Shown: positions 9,195 through 18,237, counted from the stretch's first letter. The stretch: 64,000 nucleotides of DNA from Ilyobacter_A sp963668015 (GCA_963668015.2 CAXXCR010000010.1:113939-177938), one strand, 5' to 3'. Notes: generated by a model not told the origin, from the sequence alone. Numbers and translations are program-made.

Positions 9195-10103
9195 TTAGTC
9201 AAGCTCATAAGGGGTTTCTTGGTACACACAATAGTTTAGCCAGTTTGAGAATAGAAGATGTGCATGCCCTCTCCATTTTAAAACAGGTTCTTTTTCAGGA
9301 TTATCATCTTCAAAATAATGTTTTGGCACAGCTATTTTTTTCCCCTTATTAATATCTCTCACATATTCATTTTTAAGTGTATATTTATCATATTCAGAGT
9401 GTCCGCTAACAAATATCTCCTTCATATTTTTAGAAGCCACCATATAAACCCCGGATTCTTTAGATTCAGATATTATTTCCAATTCCGGTATTTTCTCTAT
9501 ATCTTCTCTACGCACCTCAGTATATCTGGAATGCGGAACATAATATTCATCATCAAATCCTCTTACAATTTTAAACTCTCTGGAATTGATAGTATGATGA
9601 AAAACTCCAAACATTTTTTCATTCAACTCATATTTAGGAACTCCATAATGGTAATATAAGCCGGCCTGAGATCCCCAGCATATATAAAGTGTAGATGTCA
9701 CATTCTCTTTTGCATAATCCATTATCTTTGTAAGTTCATCCCAATATTCTACATCCTCAAACTTTAAAAGTTCTATTGGTGCACCTGTTATTATCAACCC
9801 ATCATATTTATGATCTTTTATATCATTAAACGTTTTGTAGAAACTACTTAAATGTTTCTCTGACACATTTTTAGGTTGATAAGTTTCAGTACTTAAAAGA
9901 GTTATCTCCACCTGTAAAGGAGTATTCCCCAAATGACGTAAAAGTTGGGTTTCAGTCTCAACCTTTGTAGGCATAAGGTTTAATATAAGTATCTTAAGCG
10001 GTCTTATATCTTGGTGTATAGAACGATTTTCACTGATAACAAATATATTTTCATTTGTCAAAGTATCAAAAGCAGGTAATTTTTTAGGAATAACTATAGG
10101 CAT
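9195..10103 (-). CDS. metA: Homoserine O-acetyltransferase, MetA family
   Basis: A 302-residue enzyme of methionine synthesis that acylates the hydroxyl of homoserine. The start at 10103 (MPIVIPKKLPAF) has GGAGG 5 bp upstream and puts landmark residues at canonical numbers: catalytic Cys142 (ICWGSQAG) and Glu111 (TGAPIELL). In studied MetA proteins, Glu at 111 goes with acetyl-CoA and Gly with succinyl-CoA, so I infer acetyl-CoA use despite the usual succinyltransferase annotation. An in-frame ATG 7 codons upstream is less well placed. I see no SAM riboswitch or T-box in front of it. Confidence 0.93.
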   Translation of the reverse strand: MPIVIPKKLPAFDTLTNENIFVISENRSIHQDIRPLKILILNLMPTKVETETQLLRHLGNTPLQVEITLLSTETYQPKNVSEKHLSSFYKTFNDIKDHKYDGLIITGAPIELLKFEDVEYWDELTKIMDYAKENVTSTLYICWGSQAGLYYHYGVPKYELNEKMFGVFHHTINSREFKIVRGFDDEYYVPHSRYTEVRREDIEKIPELEIISESKESGVYMVASKNMKEIFVSGHSEYDKYTLKNEYVRDINKGKKIAVPKHYFEDDNPEKEPVLKWRGHAHLLFSNWLNYCVYQETPYELD

Positions 10104-10171
10104 TGTTTCCTCCCATCTACACAATTTACATAATGTCAGTGTATATATTAATTTTATTTATTTCAATTTTT

Positions 10172-10207
10172 TACTAAAAAGGCTGTTGAATATATTCAAC
10201 AGCCTTT
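10172..10207 (-). terminator. Terminator of the MATE gene
   Basis: AAAGGCTGTTGAAT/ATTCAACAGCCTTT stem; on the minus strand it runs into TTTTTTAG. It lies between the MATE gene and metA. Confidence 0.88.
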
Positions 10208-10236
10208 GTTTAATGACAAATATTATAACATTTTTT

Positions 10237-11586
10237 TTAATTTTTGTACATACCCTCTTCTATCCTAGCTAGTCGAGAGTTCAAATACCTCAGGCTTATT
10301 ATTACAGCTGACCAGTTAATTACAAGTATACCGTACCATATCCCCCTTACTCCCATACCCAGACTCTCTGCAAATATGTAAAAAATTATAATCGGAAGCA
10401 GAAACTGCCTGTAAATACCGATTACCAAGGAGAATCCGGGCTTTTTAACTCCCTGCAAAACCGACAGAGAAACGTTTAAGAAAACATACGTGTTAAATGT
10501 AAAACATTCTATCCTCAAGTATTCTACCCCGTAATCAACCACTGCCATATCTCTGGAGAATATATACATAAAATATTTTGCAAACGGAAAAATAATTATC
10601 ATGGCAGCCGTCATTATCACAATACCGTAGAAAAGACTTTTTTTATAAACCCTGTGTATCCTTTTAAAATTTACCGCACCAAAGTTTTGCCCTACTATTG
10701 TTAGCACAGCAGTATTTATACCTATTGTCGGCAAAAGAAGCAGCTGCTCAATCCTCATAGCCATCCCGTATGCAGCCATAGCTTTTGACCCGCCATAACT
10801 GTTTACAAAATAATTTATTACGAAACTCCCCAAGGCTATAGTCATCATGTTTAGACTCGAAGGTATCCCCTGCCTCAATATTTCTTTGTAAAGTTTTTCT
10901 TTTTTACGAAATATATCAAGGCAAAAGTATTTTGCCAATTCTGAAACTTTAACCTTATAAAATAAGTATATACTTCCAAATACCTGTATTATCACCGTGG
11001 CAAGCCCTACCCCAAAAGTCCCCCATTTCAAGACCACTGTAAAGATGTAGTCCAAAATTATATTCATAAAAAATCCCATGATCAAGAAATCCCTGTAGGA
11101 TCTGGTATCTCCCTCGGCGGCTAGTATCCCTCTAAAAAATGCATTCATTATGAAAAAAAATGCCCCGTAAAGTATTACTCCCATGTAGTCCATACCATAA
11201 TCATAATCTGCACCAGCAGCGTTCATAGCTTTAAACATATATGGAACTGCAATGATTCCAAAAACATCTATGATCACAACAATAAATAAATTTATTTTAA
11301 ATGCATCATATGCGTAGTGCCAAGCTTTATAAATATTTTTTGCTCCTATTGAATGTGATATAAGTGCTGTTAAACCACTGCTAAACCCCATCCCCAAAGA
11401 CACCAAAATAAAAAATATGGGAAAGGACAAGGACATCCCCGCCACTGCATCTGTTGAGATAAAGCCTGCATATATTGTATCTACTACATTAAAAAGTGTC
11501 ATAAATAAAAATCCGATGCTGGACGGCAGTGCTATTTTTCTTATTTGTTTTTTTAGGTCTCCTCTTGTAAAATCCATATCTCTCAT
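10237..11586 (-). CDS. MATE-family multidrug/cation antiporter
   Basis: A 449-residue inner-membrane protein with about 12 hydrophobic segments in two related halves. It has the usual opening (LKKQIRKIALPSSIGFLFMTLFN), a helix 7 region with GSKAMAAYGMAMRIEQLL, and QNFGAVNFKRIHRVYKKS, a loop typical of DinF/NorM-like MATE exporters. It exports organic cations or drugs using Na+ or H+; the substrate is unknown. A GGTGGTGAT ribosome site precedes the ATG. It is the last gene before metA on this strand, with its own terminator. Confidence 0.9.
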   Translation of the reverse strand: MRDMDFTRGDLKKQIRKIALPSSIGFLFMTLFNVVDTIYAGFISTDAVAGMSLSFPIFFILVSLGMGFSSGLTALISHSIGAKNIYKAWHYAYDAFKINLFIVVIIDVFGIIAVPYMFKAMNAAGADYDYGMDYMGVILYGAFFFIMNAFFRGILAAEGDTRSYRDFLIMGFFMNIILDYIFTVVLKWGTFGVGLATVIIQVFGSIYLFYKVKVSELAKYFCLDIFRKKEKLYKEILRQGIPSSLNMMTIALGSFVINYFVNSYGGSKAMAAYGMAMRIEQLLLLPTIGINTAVLTIVGQNFGAVNFKRIHRVYKKSLFYGIVIMTAAMIIIFPFAKYFMYIFSRDMAVVDYGVEYLRIECFTFNTYVFLNVSLSVLQGVKKPGFSLVIGIYRQFLLPIIIFYIFAESLGMGVRGIWYGILVINWSAVIISLRYLNSRLARIEEGMYKN

Positions 11587-11599
11587 AATATCACCACCA

Positions 11600-11624
11600 A
11601 AATTAAAAGAGGGCTAAGCCCTCT
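11600..11624 (-). terminator. Rho-independent terminator
   Basis: GAGGGCT/AGCCCTC hairpin with TTTTAATT on the minus strand, downstream of the 96-residue gene. Confidence 0.75.
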
Positions 11625-11654
11625 AAATACTCTACCGTTTACATATTTTCTTTC

Positions 11655-11945
11655 CTAGTCGTTTAGGTTTATTATTTCAGCGATTATATCATAATACGGC
11701 CCTTCTTCGTCCTCGCCGTATTCAAAAATGAACCCGACCTGCACATCTTCAAGTAAAAAACCTACATATTTTTCCTCTACATAGCTGTACTCTATTTTTT
11801 TAAGCTTGAAATTTAATATTTTTTCCCCTATATCAGGTCTCTGCTCTACCAGCTCTTTTAGGTCGTCTGACAGGTCCACTTGGCAAAGTTCCTGCATTTT
11901 TTCAGATATAGCTTCTACTCTTCTATTCAACTTTTCTAAATCCAT
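11655..11945 (-). CDS. Small acidic protein of unknown function
   Basis: A 96-residue protein that I do not recognise. The first 30 residues are helical and could form a short coiled coil (KLNRRVEAISEKMQELCQ); the second half alternates beta-like and acidic stretches (FEYGEDEEGPYYDII). There is no signal peptide or metal motif. It has a good ribosome site (GGAGGT, 5 bp before ATG) and sits between hydE and the MATE gene with terminators on both sides, so it is probably its own transcription unit. Confidence 0.75.
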   Translation of the reverse strand: MDLEKLNRRVEAISEKMQELCQVDLSDDLKELVEQRPDIGEKILNFKLKKIEYSYVEEKYVGFLLEDVQVGFIFEYGEDEEGPYYDIIAEIINLND

Positions 11946-11989
11946 CTTATACCTCCACTCACTTTGTTCCCCATTCTACACTATAAGGC

Positions 11990-12017
11990 AAAAAAAGGCA
12001 ACACCTGAGTGTTGCCA
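11990..12017 (-). terminator. hydE terminator
   Basis: GGCAACACCT/AGTGTTGCC hairpin followed on the minus strand by TTTTTTTGCC. Confidence 0.88.
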
Positions 12018-12022
12018 TATGA

Positions 12023-13108
12023 CTATCTTTTTCTTTTGTTGTAATGAGGCGAATCTCCCCATTCTCCGTATACTATTTCATCTCCTACGCTTTGCACCCT
12101 TCCAGCCAAGCAGTTTTTGCATTTATCCGCATTGTCGTCTATACACGGCTTGTTGTTGTACAGCTGGTATTTGGCCCTGTGTTCATCCACGGTGATTATA
12201 GGCATAAGAATATTAGCCCCAGCCTTAAGCCCCTTTTCTCTCCCCAGCGGGTTTATAGCCTGCAGAGCCGTTGTTGCTGCGATATTTACATCCTTCAAAT
12301 ATATCCTTGCAACAGCTATCATTTTAAGCCCCAGCTTAAACCTTCTGTCAACATCATCTTTGCTGTCTACTCTGCCTTTACCCATAGGGGTGTCATCGTG
12401 TGGTATATATGGCCCCATACCGATCATATCTATGTCCATTTTCTCATAAAAAAGTATATCGTCTGCCAAATCTTCTACACTCTGCCCGGGAATTCCTATC
12501 ATAACCCCGGTCCCCACTTGATACCCTATCTCTTTTAACATTCTCAAACAGTCCAGTCTTTTTTCGAAACTGTGTAACTCGTCTTCTGGATGGAGCCTGT
12601 TGTAGATATCCTTGTTCGAACTCTCTATCCTTAGAAGATATCTATGAGCTCCCAGATCATACCAGTTTTTATAGGTTTCGTAGCTCTGCTCCCCTAAAGA
12701 CAAAGTTATCCCGAGCTTTCCACTCGATATCTCCTTTGCCCCTTTTATTATCTTGTCTACAAACTTTATATACTCCGCATCCTGCCTTTCTCCAGATTGA
12801 AGTGCAAGCGACCCGTAATTATTCTCATAAGCCCATTTAGTCTGCTCCATAACCTGCTCCTCGGTCATGTCAAACCTCTCCACCTCACTGCTGTCCCTTC
12901 TTATCCCGCAGTAAAAGCAGTTTTTTATACATTTGTTCGAAAACTCTATCAAGCCCCTGTAATATACTTTTTTCCCAACATACTGCTTTTTTACCTCATA
13001 GGCTTTTTCAAACAGTTTTTCAAGGTCCTCTTCTTTTTCCAAACCTAAAAGATATACCAGGTCGTCTCTAGTTAATTTTTCTTTTTCCAATACAGCTTCT
13101 AAATTCAT
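12023..13108 (-). CDS. hydE: [FeFe]-hydrogenase H-cluster maturase HydE (radical SAM)
   Basis: A 361-residue radical-SAM enzyme needed, with HydF and HydG, to build the di-iron part of the H-cluster. The SAM [4Fe-4S] motif is Cys60-x3-Cys64-x2-Cys67 (CIKNCFYC), preceded by the typical RGLIEFSN. A second cluster motif C-x7-C-x2-C lies near the C-terminus (CIDDNADKCKNC), as in Thermotoga HydE. This separates it from BioB and PylB relatives. hydF and hydG are not in the window. The ATG follows an AAAGGGA site. It implies a fermentative, hydrogen-handling metabolism. Confidence 0.93.
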   Translation of the reverse strand: MNLEAVLEKEKLTRDDLVYLLGLEKEEDLEKLFEKAYEVKKQYVGKKVYYRGLIEFSNKCIKNCFYCGIRRDSSEVERFDMTEEQVMEQTKWAYENNYGSLALQSGERQDAEYIKFVDKIIKGAKEISSGKLGITLSLGEQSYETYKNWYDLGAHRYLLRIESSNKDIYNRLHPEDELHSFEKRLDCLRMLKEIGYQVGTGVMIGIPGQSVEDLADDILFYEKMDIDMIGMGPYIPHDDTPMGKGRVDSKDDVDRRFKLGLKMIAVARIYLKDVNIAATTALQAINPLGREKGLKAGANILMPIITVDEHRAKYQLYNNKPCIDDNADKCKNCLAGRVQSVGDEIVYGEWGDSPHYNKRKR

Positions 13109-13159
13109 ACTTTAATCCCTTTCACTCTTCTAATTAAGAGAATTTTGTAACAAAGTTTT

Positions 13160-13190
13160 ACAAAAATTAAAGGGCTCTCTACCCTTTAAT
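13160..13190 (-). terminator. mnmA terminator overlapping the gene end
   Basis: ATTAAAGGG/CCCTTTAAT stem that includes the last codons and stop of mnmA; the minus strand then reads TTTTTG. Confidence 0.75.
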
Positions 13191-14312
13191 AAATGCACTT
13201 GCCAATACTTTGCCGTCAAATCCGTAAAGAACCAGTCCCTGGCCAGGGGTTACGGCCCTAACTTTGTCCTCTGTAAACGTAACTTTTACCTCATCTTCGC
13301 CAATAAGTTCAACCTTGCACGCATGCATAAGGTCCCTAGAACGAGTTTTTGCCATACATTCTATACCGTCAAGTTCCTGCACGTTGTCATAAGCTAAAAC
13401 ATTAAGGCTGTCCGCAGTCAAGCTGTCTCTAAACAGTTTGTCGTTGTCTCCCACTATCAAGTTGTTCCCTTCAATATCCATACTCAAAACATACAGAGGT
13501 GTTGGATGAGAAATTCCCAGACCTTTTCTTTGACCAATTGTATAGAATGCAAGCCCTTCATGCTTACCTACCACAGACCCGTCCTCTTTAACTATATTCC
13601 CATGCTTGACTATTTTACCGTTAGTCGCATCTATTAAAAATTCTTTTGTTTTACCATCTTCTACAAAACATATCTCCTGGCTGTCCCTCTTGGCATATAC
13701 CCTGACACCCATATCTTTTGCCAGTTCTCTAACCTGTGTTTTCTCCATATTACCCACAGGAAACATAAGGTGCTTCAGATACTCCCGCCTTACCTGTGAC
13801 AAAAAGTAGACTTGATCTTTTCTCGGGTCATCCCCTATATAAAGCTGTCCATTTTTTATCTGTGCATAATGCCCTGTTGCCAAATACTCTGCACCAAGTT
13901 TTTTTGCGTAATCTATCAGCTTCCCAAGCTTTATATGCCTGTTACATACCATACATGGGTTAGGAGTTCTTCCGCTGGAATACTCTTTTACAAAGTAGTC
14001 AACTACAACTTCTTTAAACGGCTCCTCCAGATTCAACACATAATGCGGTATCTCTAGATCATCACAAACTCTCTTGGCATCGTATATATCGTCAAGCGAA
14101 CAGCAGGTTTTAGAATCACTTTCTGCATAATCGTCCATAGCACTCCAGTGCTTCATTGTAATCCCTATTACATTATAACCTTGCTTTTTCAAAAGGTATG
14201 CAACCGTAGAGCTGTCAACTCCTCCGCTCATACCCACTGCAACTGTAATATCCGCATTCTCTTTTTTACACTCGAGCAGATCTTTAAATTGCTCCAATTT
14301 CTCCATATCCAC
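13179..14312 (-). CDS. mnmA: tRNA-specific 2-thiouridylase MnmA
   Basis: A 377-residue cytosolic enzyme that makes 2-thiouridine at position 34 of Lys, Glu and Gln tRNAs using ATP and persulfide sulfur from a cysteine desulfurase. It shows the PP-loop SGGVDSS near residue 30, the first catalytic Cys in TPNPCMVCNRHIK, the second in SQEICFVEDG, and the FYTIGQRKGLGI tRNA-binding segment. The start is probably the GTG at 14312, 9 bp after AAGGAA; an ATG two codons later would sit too close to a ribosome site. The sulfur donor gene iscS is upstream on the same strand, separated by a dispersed repeat. Confidence 0.95.
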   Translation of the reverse strand: MDMEKLEQFKDLLECKKENADITVAVGMSGGVDSSTVAYLLKKQGYNVIGITMKHWSAMDDYAESDSKTCCSLDDIYDAKRVCDDLEIPHYVLNLEEPFKEVVVDYFVKEYSSGRTPNPCMVCNRHIKLGKLIDYAKKLGAEYLATGHYAQIKNGQLYIGDDPRKDQVYFLSQVRREYLKHLMFPVGNMEKTQVRELAKDMGVRVYAKRDSQEICFVEDGKTKEFLIDATNGKIVKHGNIVKEDGSVVGKHEGLAFYTIGQRKGLGISHPTPLYVLSMDIEGNNLIVGDNDKLFRDSLTADSLNVLAYDNVQELDGIECMAKTRSRDLMHACKVELIGEDEVKVTFTEDKVRAVTPGQGLVLYGFDGKVLASAFIKG

Positions 14313-14375
14313 CTACTGCCTTTCCTTTAACTCTCCCAGGAGCCAAAACCATTTTAATATTTATTCTCAATCATT

Positions 14376-14867
14376 AAATAAAATACTGATTTTATCGAAA
14401 CCTGTCACTTTTTCTTGATAAAAAGTAACCAAAAATCAAGGCCTATGAAAAATCAGCTAAAAACTCTCGAAAATATGGGTAAAACTCAGAAAATAATTTT
14501 CTGAGGGCTCATAAATCATAATCACTTTGTTCTTTGATTTATGGCCAAACTTGGCACAAAAACCGTGCCTTCGGACACTAAAAATTTTCTAAAGATTTTT
14601 TATCGATCTTTCTTAACGCTGATGTTTTCAATGGCCGAAATACTTAGAAATAATTGCTTTTAAAGCTTTCGACCATAAACCCATTTAAAAAATTATGTTA
14701 AGAAATCAACTTCTGAAATCCACTTTCATTGAAATAAGGAGGCTTGCCGACTATATTTCAATAGAAAGTTAGTTCGGAAGGGATTTTAGGAATTTTTTAG
14801 GGTGTCGTTTCTTTGATACTTTCTTTGGACAAGCAAAGAAAGTATGGCTAATAAATTCAATATTCTA
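14376..14867. repeat. Dispersed repeat, type A, copy 1 (about 490 bp)
   Basis: This fills the mnmA-iscS gap. It is matched in inverted orientation at 27941-28470, and a shorter, diverged copy lies at 53108-53430. Internal inverted repeats include ATACTTTCTTTG/CAAAGAAAGTAT, CTCAGAAAAT/ATTTTCTGAG and ACTTTCATTGAAATA/TATTTCAATAGAAAGT, so the unit can fold back. The edges (AAATACTGATTTTAT and AAATTCAATATTCTAT) resemble the edges of the type B repeats. The right edge reaches the stop codon of iscS. I see no credible open frame. Confidence 0.85.
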
Positions 14868-16016
14868 TAAAGAGTTAAGTTTTCTTCCCTGCTCTACTAC
14901 TTTCTCAAACACATCTAAAAAATACTCTACATCTTCTATGCTTGTAAAACGCCCCAAACTTATCCTCAACGTCGACTTGGCTCTGGTTTCATCCAAGCCT
15001 ATAGCTTCAAGTACGTGTGAAGGTTTTAGACTTCCAGATGCACATGCCGAACCTGCGCTTACGGCGATACCTTTCAGATCAAGCATAAATGTCAACTCTT
15101 CCGATCCGACACCGTCAACCGTCAAGCTGCTGGTATTGCAAAGTCTGTTCTCTAGATTTCCATTTATACCTATGCCGCCTATCCTGTCCAATATCTGATT
15201 TTCCAGATAGTCTCTTAGCTCTGTTTCTCTTTTTTCTTCTTGATAAAGTTCGGAATAAGCCAGTTCCATAGCCTTTGCCATACCATGAATAGATACCACA
15301 TTTTCCGTACCGGCTCTTCTGTTCCTCTCCTGAAAACCACCATTTACAAGTTTTTCCAGCTCAAAGCCATCACGTATATAAAGCCCTCCAACACCTTTTG
15401 GCCCGTAGAACTTATGCGCTGCAAATGACATTAAGTCTATGCCCAATTCATTCACATCAACTTTCATTTTTCCTATACTTTGAACCGCATCCACATGCAG
15501 TATTATACCATTTTTTTTAGCTATTTTGGAGATGTTTTTTATCGGCTGTATGCTTCCGACCTCATTGTTTGCATGCATAACAGATATCAAAACAGTATCT
15601 TCCCTTATTGCCGTCTCCAACTCTTCCAGAATGACTTCTCCCTTATCGTCTACGCCGACATAAGTTACCTCGTAACCTTCCCTCTTCAGGGCTTCCATAG
15701 TTCTTATAACCGAAGAATGCTCTATTAGAGTACTTATAAGGTGCCTTCCTTTCCCAGACATAGCCCGTGCCGCTCCCTTTATAGCAAGGTTATTGGACTC
15801 GCTTCCGCCGGAGGTGTAAACCAGTTCACGGTTTTTTATTCCCAGCAACCCGCATATTGTGTCCCTTGCTTCCTCTATTATGCGTTTGCTCTGCTGACCA
15901 AGCCTGTGCACACTAGAAGGATTCCCGTAAATTTTTGAAAGAAGAGGCGTCATACTCTCAATTACCCTCATATCCATTGCTGTGGTGGCATTGTTGTCCA
16001 AATAAACTTCCCTCAT
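14865..16016 (-). CDS. iscS: Cysteine desulfurase (IscS/NifS family)
   Basis: A 383-residue PLP enzyme that takes sulfur from cysteine and passes it as persulfide to Fe-S scaffolds and to MnmA. It keeps YLDNNATT at the N-terminus, HVDAVQ before the PLP lysine K202 (AAHKFYGPKG), and the persulfide Cys325 (SAGSACASGS) in the long loop of the IscS/NifS group. It lies upstream of mnmA on the same strand. Without the type A repeat the two would be an adjacent sulfur-relay pair. Symbol iscS or nifS is equally defensible from sequence. Confidence 0.93.
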   Translation of the reverse strand: MREVYLDNNATTAMDMRVIESMTPLLSKIYGNPSSVHRLGQQSKRIIEEARDTICGLLGIKNRELVYTSGGSESNNLAIKGAARAMSGKGRHLISTLIEHSSVIRTMEALKREGYEVTYVGVDDKGEVILEELETAIREDTVLISVMHANNEVGSIQPIKNISKIAKKNGIILHVDAVQSIGKMKVDVNELGIDLMSFAAHKFYGPKGVGGLYIRDGFELEKLVNGGFQERNRRAGTENVVSIHGMAKAMELAYSELYQEEKRETELRDYLENQILDRIGGIGINGNLENRLCNTSSLTVDGVGSEELTFMLDLKGIAVSAGSACASGSLKPSHVLEAIGLDETRAKSTLRISLGRFTSIEDVEYFLDVFEKVVEQGRKLNSL

Positions 16017-16211
16017 AATTCACCTCTCTTTACTTACAATTCTGAATACAATTTTTATAGAAAATTATATCAAACTTTACTAAAAAAGTCAACTTTAGGC
16101 ACCAAAACTATTCTTGTCATCATGTGATATTTCTATAAACTCAAGAAGCTATTAATTTCAAGTAAAATATGATATAATTGATTTTCATAATAACACTGCA
16201 GGAGGTAAAAT

Positions 16212-16874
16212 ATGCAAAGTAAAACTGAAGCAGAACAATTTTGGTTTTTCGCCAAAGAAGCTATACTAAAAGTATTGCAGATTTTGGATTCAAAATTAAA
16301 AAATTTTCAAAGTTTAGACGACTATGATGGAGTAAAAAAAATCGAAAATGAACTTATCCCAAAATACGAAAAACTTTTCCAGGAACTTGATCTTGATTTT
16401 GACAAGCACTTGGATTTCAACACTTTGGACAAATTTAAAAATATAATTATGGATATAACAAAACAGTTTAATTTAGACGAAGATTATATTCAGAGTGAAT
16501 CGAAAAAAAGAAAAGAACTTGGAAGAAATTCTGGTTCAGAAGTGGTAAAAAAGTTTTTCGAGTATCAAATTAAGGAGCTGGAGAAAAAAAGAGATTCTCT
16601 CCTGGACATGGCCGAATCCCTCATAAAAAAAGAAGAGGACTTAAGCATAGAGCTCAGTGAAGTTATACAAGAAGAGGAAGAGCAAAGGTGCTTAGAACAA
16701 CTAACAACTGTCTCTAAACGATTAAATGCTTTAAACGAAAAATTAGATACATTAAAAAATCAAATTGACTTTTTACAACATGTATTGAAAACAAAATGGA
16801 GATACGAGATATTCGGAACTGTTTCCAGAGAAGATATGCTTAAAGCTTATAAAGAAACTAACACAGAAAGGTAG
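16212..16874 (+). CDS. Coiled-coil protein of unknown function
   Basis: A 220-residue, highly charged, cytosolic protein that I do not recognise. It is almost all helix: residues 1-100 contain acidic amphipathic helices (FQELDLDFDKHLDF), and 125-200 look like a long coiled coil with heptads (LEKKRDSLLDMAESLIKK; LNALNEKLDTLKNQIDFL). There is no signal peptide or catalytic motif. GGAGGTAAAAT precedes the ATG, and a TATAAT lies 30 bp upstream. The stop is only 9 bp before the extended frame of the cyclophilin gene, so the two are probably one operon. Confidence 0.8.
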   Translation: MQSKTEAEQFWFFAKEAILKVLQILDSKLKNFQSLDDYDGVKKIENELIPKYEKLFQELDLDFDKHLDFNTLDKFKNIIMDITKQFNLDEDYIQSESKKRKELGRNSGSEVVKKFFEYQIKELEKKRDSLLDMAESLIKKEEDLSIELSEVIQEEEEQRCLEQLTTVSKRLNALNEKLDTLKNQIDFLQHVLKTKWRYEIFGTVSREDMLKAYKETNTER

Positions 16875-16994
16875 GCAGATAATATGCAGAAAATTTTATT
16901 AATTTCAGCTCTTGCCATACTGTTTTTCTTCTTTTTTCAGAAAAAGAGGCTTAACACCGGAAAGAGCTTTATAAAAATAGAGCAGGAGGTAAAA

Positions 16995-17528
16995 ATGTCT
17001 GAGAAATTAAACCTTACGGCAAAAATCAAAACTACAAAAGGGGATATAAACATAACACTTTTCCCTGAGGTGGCTCCAATCACAGTATTAAACTTTGCAA
17101 ACCTAGCAAAAAAAGGGTACTACAATGGACTTAAATTTCATAGAGTCATTCCTGATTTTATGATACAAGGTGGTGACCCTGCAGGTACCGGTGCAGGAGG
17201 ACCTGGATACCAATTTACAGACGAATTCCAAGAAGGGGTAGTCTTCAACAAACCTGGAATACTTGCAATGGCAAATGCTGGTGCAAACACAAACGGTTCA
17301 CAATTTTTCATTACACATGTTGAAACTTCGTGGTTAAACTACAAACACTCAATCTTCGGTGAAGTTGTTTCTGACGCTGATCAAGAAATAGTAAACGCTA
17401 TCGAGCAGGGAGACATCATAGAAGAAATCTCTATCGAAGGAAATCTCGATGATTTTTTCCAAGAAAACAGCGAGATTTTAGATCAATTCAACGAAGCTCT
17501 TAAACAAGGATTCCCTCAATTATTTTAA
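16995..17528 (+). CDS. Cyclophilin-type peptidyl-prolyl cis-trans isomerase
   Basis: A bacterial cyclophilin of 177 residues that catalyses proline isomerisation. Hallmarks are KFHRVIPDFMIQGGDP (with the catalytic Arg), GPGYQFTDEF, LAMANAGANTNGSQFFITH and the terminal HSIFGEVV. I chose the ATG at 16995 because AGGAGGTAAAA lies directly before it. The frame stays open back to an ATG at 16884, which also has a modest ribosome site (AAAGGTAGG). That start would add 37 residues beginning with a strongly hydrophobic stretch (LLISALAILFFFFF), making a membrane-anchored form. Both forms may exist. Confidence 0.92.
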   Translation: MSEKLNLTAKIKTTKGDINITLFPEVAPITVLNFANLAKKGYYNGLKFHRVIPDFMIQGGDPAGTGAGGPGYQFTDEFQEGVVFNKPGILAMANAGANTNGSQFFITHVETSWLNYKHSIFGEVVSDADQEIVNAIEQGDIIEEISIEGNLDDFFQENSEILDQFNEALKQGFPQLF

Positions 17529-17532
17529 TTCA

Positions 17533-17569
17533 AAACGGCTGACTGTGAATGTCAGCCGTTTATTTTTTT
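17533..17569 (+). terminator. Rho-independent terminator
   Basis: AACGGCTGAC/GTCAGCCGTT stem followed by TATTTTTTT, after the cyclophilin gene. Confidence 0.93.
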
Positions 17570-17649
17570 AAAACCTCAATAATTCCTTTAAAAAAATTAA
17601 ATAATGTGTTATAATTCGTCTGTTTGATAAAAATAATTAAGGAGGACCT

Positions 17650-18237
17650 ATGTCTCAAGAAATTTTAATGAAGGACAACAGTGCAAACCCTGCTCCTATT
17701 GGACTAATGGGATTTGGATTGACCACACTATTACTTAATCTACACAATATCGGACTTTTCGGATTAAACTCCATGATACTTGCAATGGGTATTTTTTATG
17801 GGGGAATAGCACAACTTATCGCTGGAGTTTTAGAATCAAAAAAAGGAAATACTTTCGGTACGGTTGCATTTATTTCATACGGTTCATTCTGGCTTACACT
17901 AGTTGCTCTTATACTTATGCCAAAACTTGGTCTGGCAGAAGCTACATCTGCATACGCAATGGGTTGGTTCCTTGTGGCTTGGGGAATGTTCTCTGCTGTG
18001 ATGTTTTTAGCAACTCTTAGCAAAGATTCTTTGACTCAATTTATATTTTTCTCTTTGACAGTTTTATTCTTCCTTTTGGCTATCGCTGATTTCACAGGAA
18101 GCCACACTGTTAAAGTTATCGCTGGATACACGGGTATCATATGCGCAATTGCTGCAATGTACGATGGAGCTCTTCAAATACTAAATGTACATTCTGCAAA
18201 AGAAGTTATCGCTATAATTAAACCAAACAAAGCTTAA
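17650..18237 (+). CDS. Acetate/succinate transporter of the SatP (GPR1/FUN34/YaaH) family
   Basis: A 195-residue inner-membrane protein with six hydrophobic helices and the family signature NPAPIGL at residues 13-19, plus FYGGIAQLIAG and SYGSFWLTL. Studied relatives move acetate and succinate with protons or as channels. In a fermenter it could export acetate or recover it. It has its own GGAGG site and terminator and stands alone. Confidence 0.9.
   Translation: MSQEILMKDNSANPAPIGLMGFGLTTLLLNLHNIGLFGLNSMILAMGIFYGGIAQLIAGVLESKKGNTFGTVAFISYGSFWLTLVALILMPKLGLAEATSAYAMGWFLVAWGMFSAVMFLATLSKDSLTQFIFFSLTVLFFLLAIADFTGSHTVKVIAGYTGIICAIAAMYDGALQILNVHSAKEVIAIIKPNKA

Noticed and set aside
10104..10171. 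SAM riboswitch or T-box before metA
   Set aside because: The leader is short and A/T-rich and shows no such fold.
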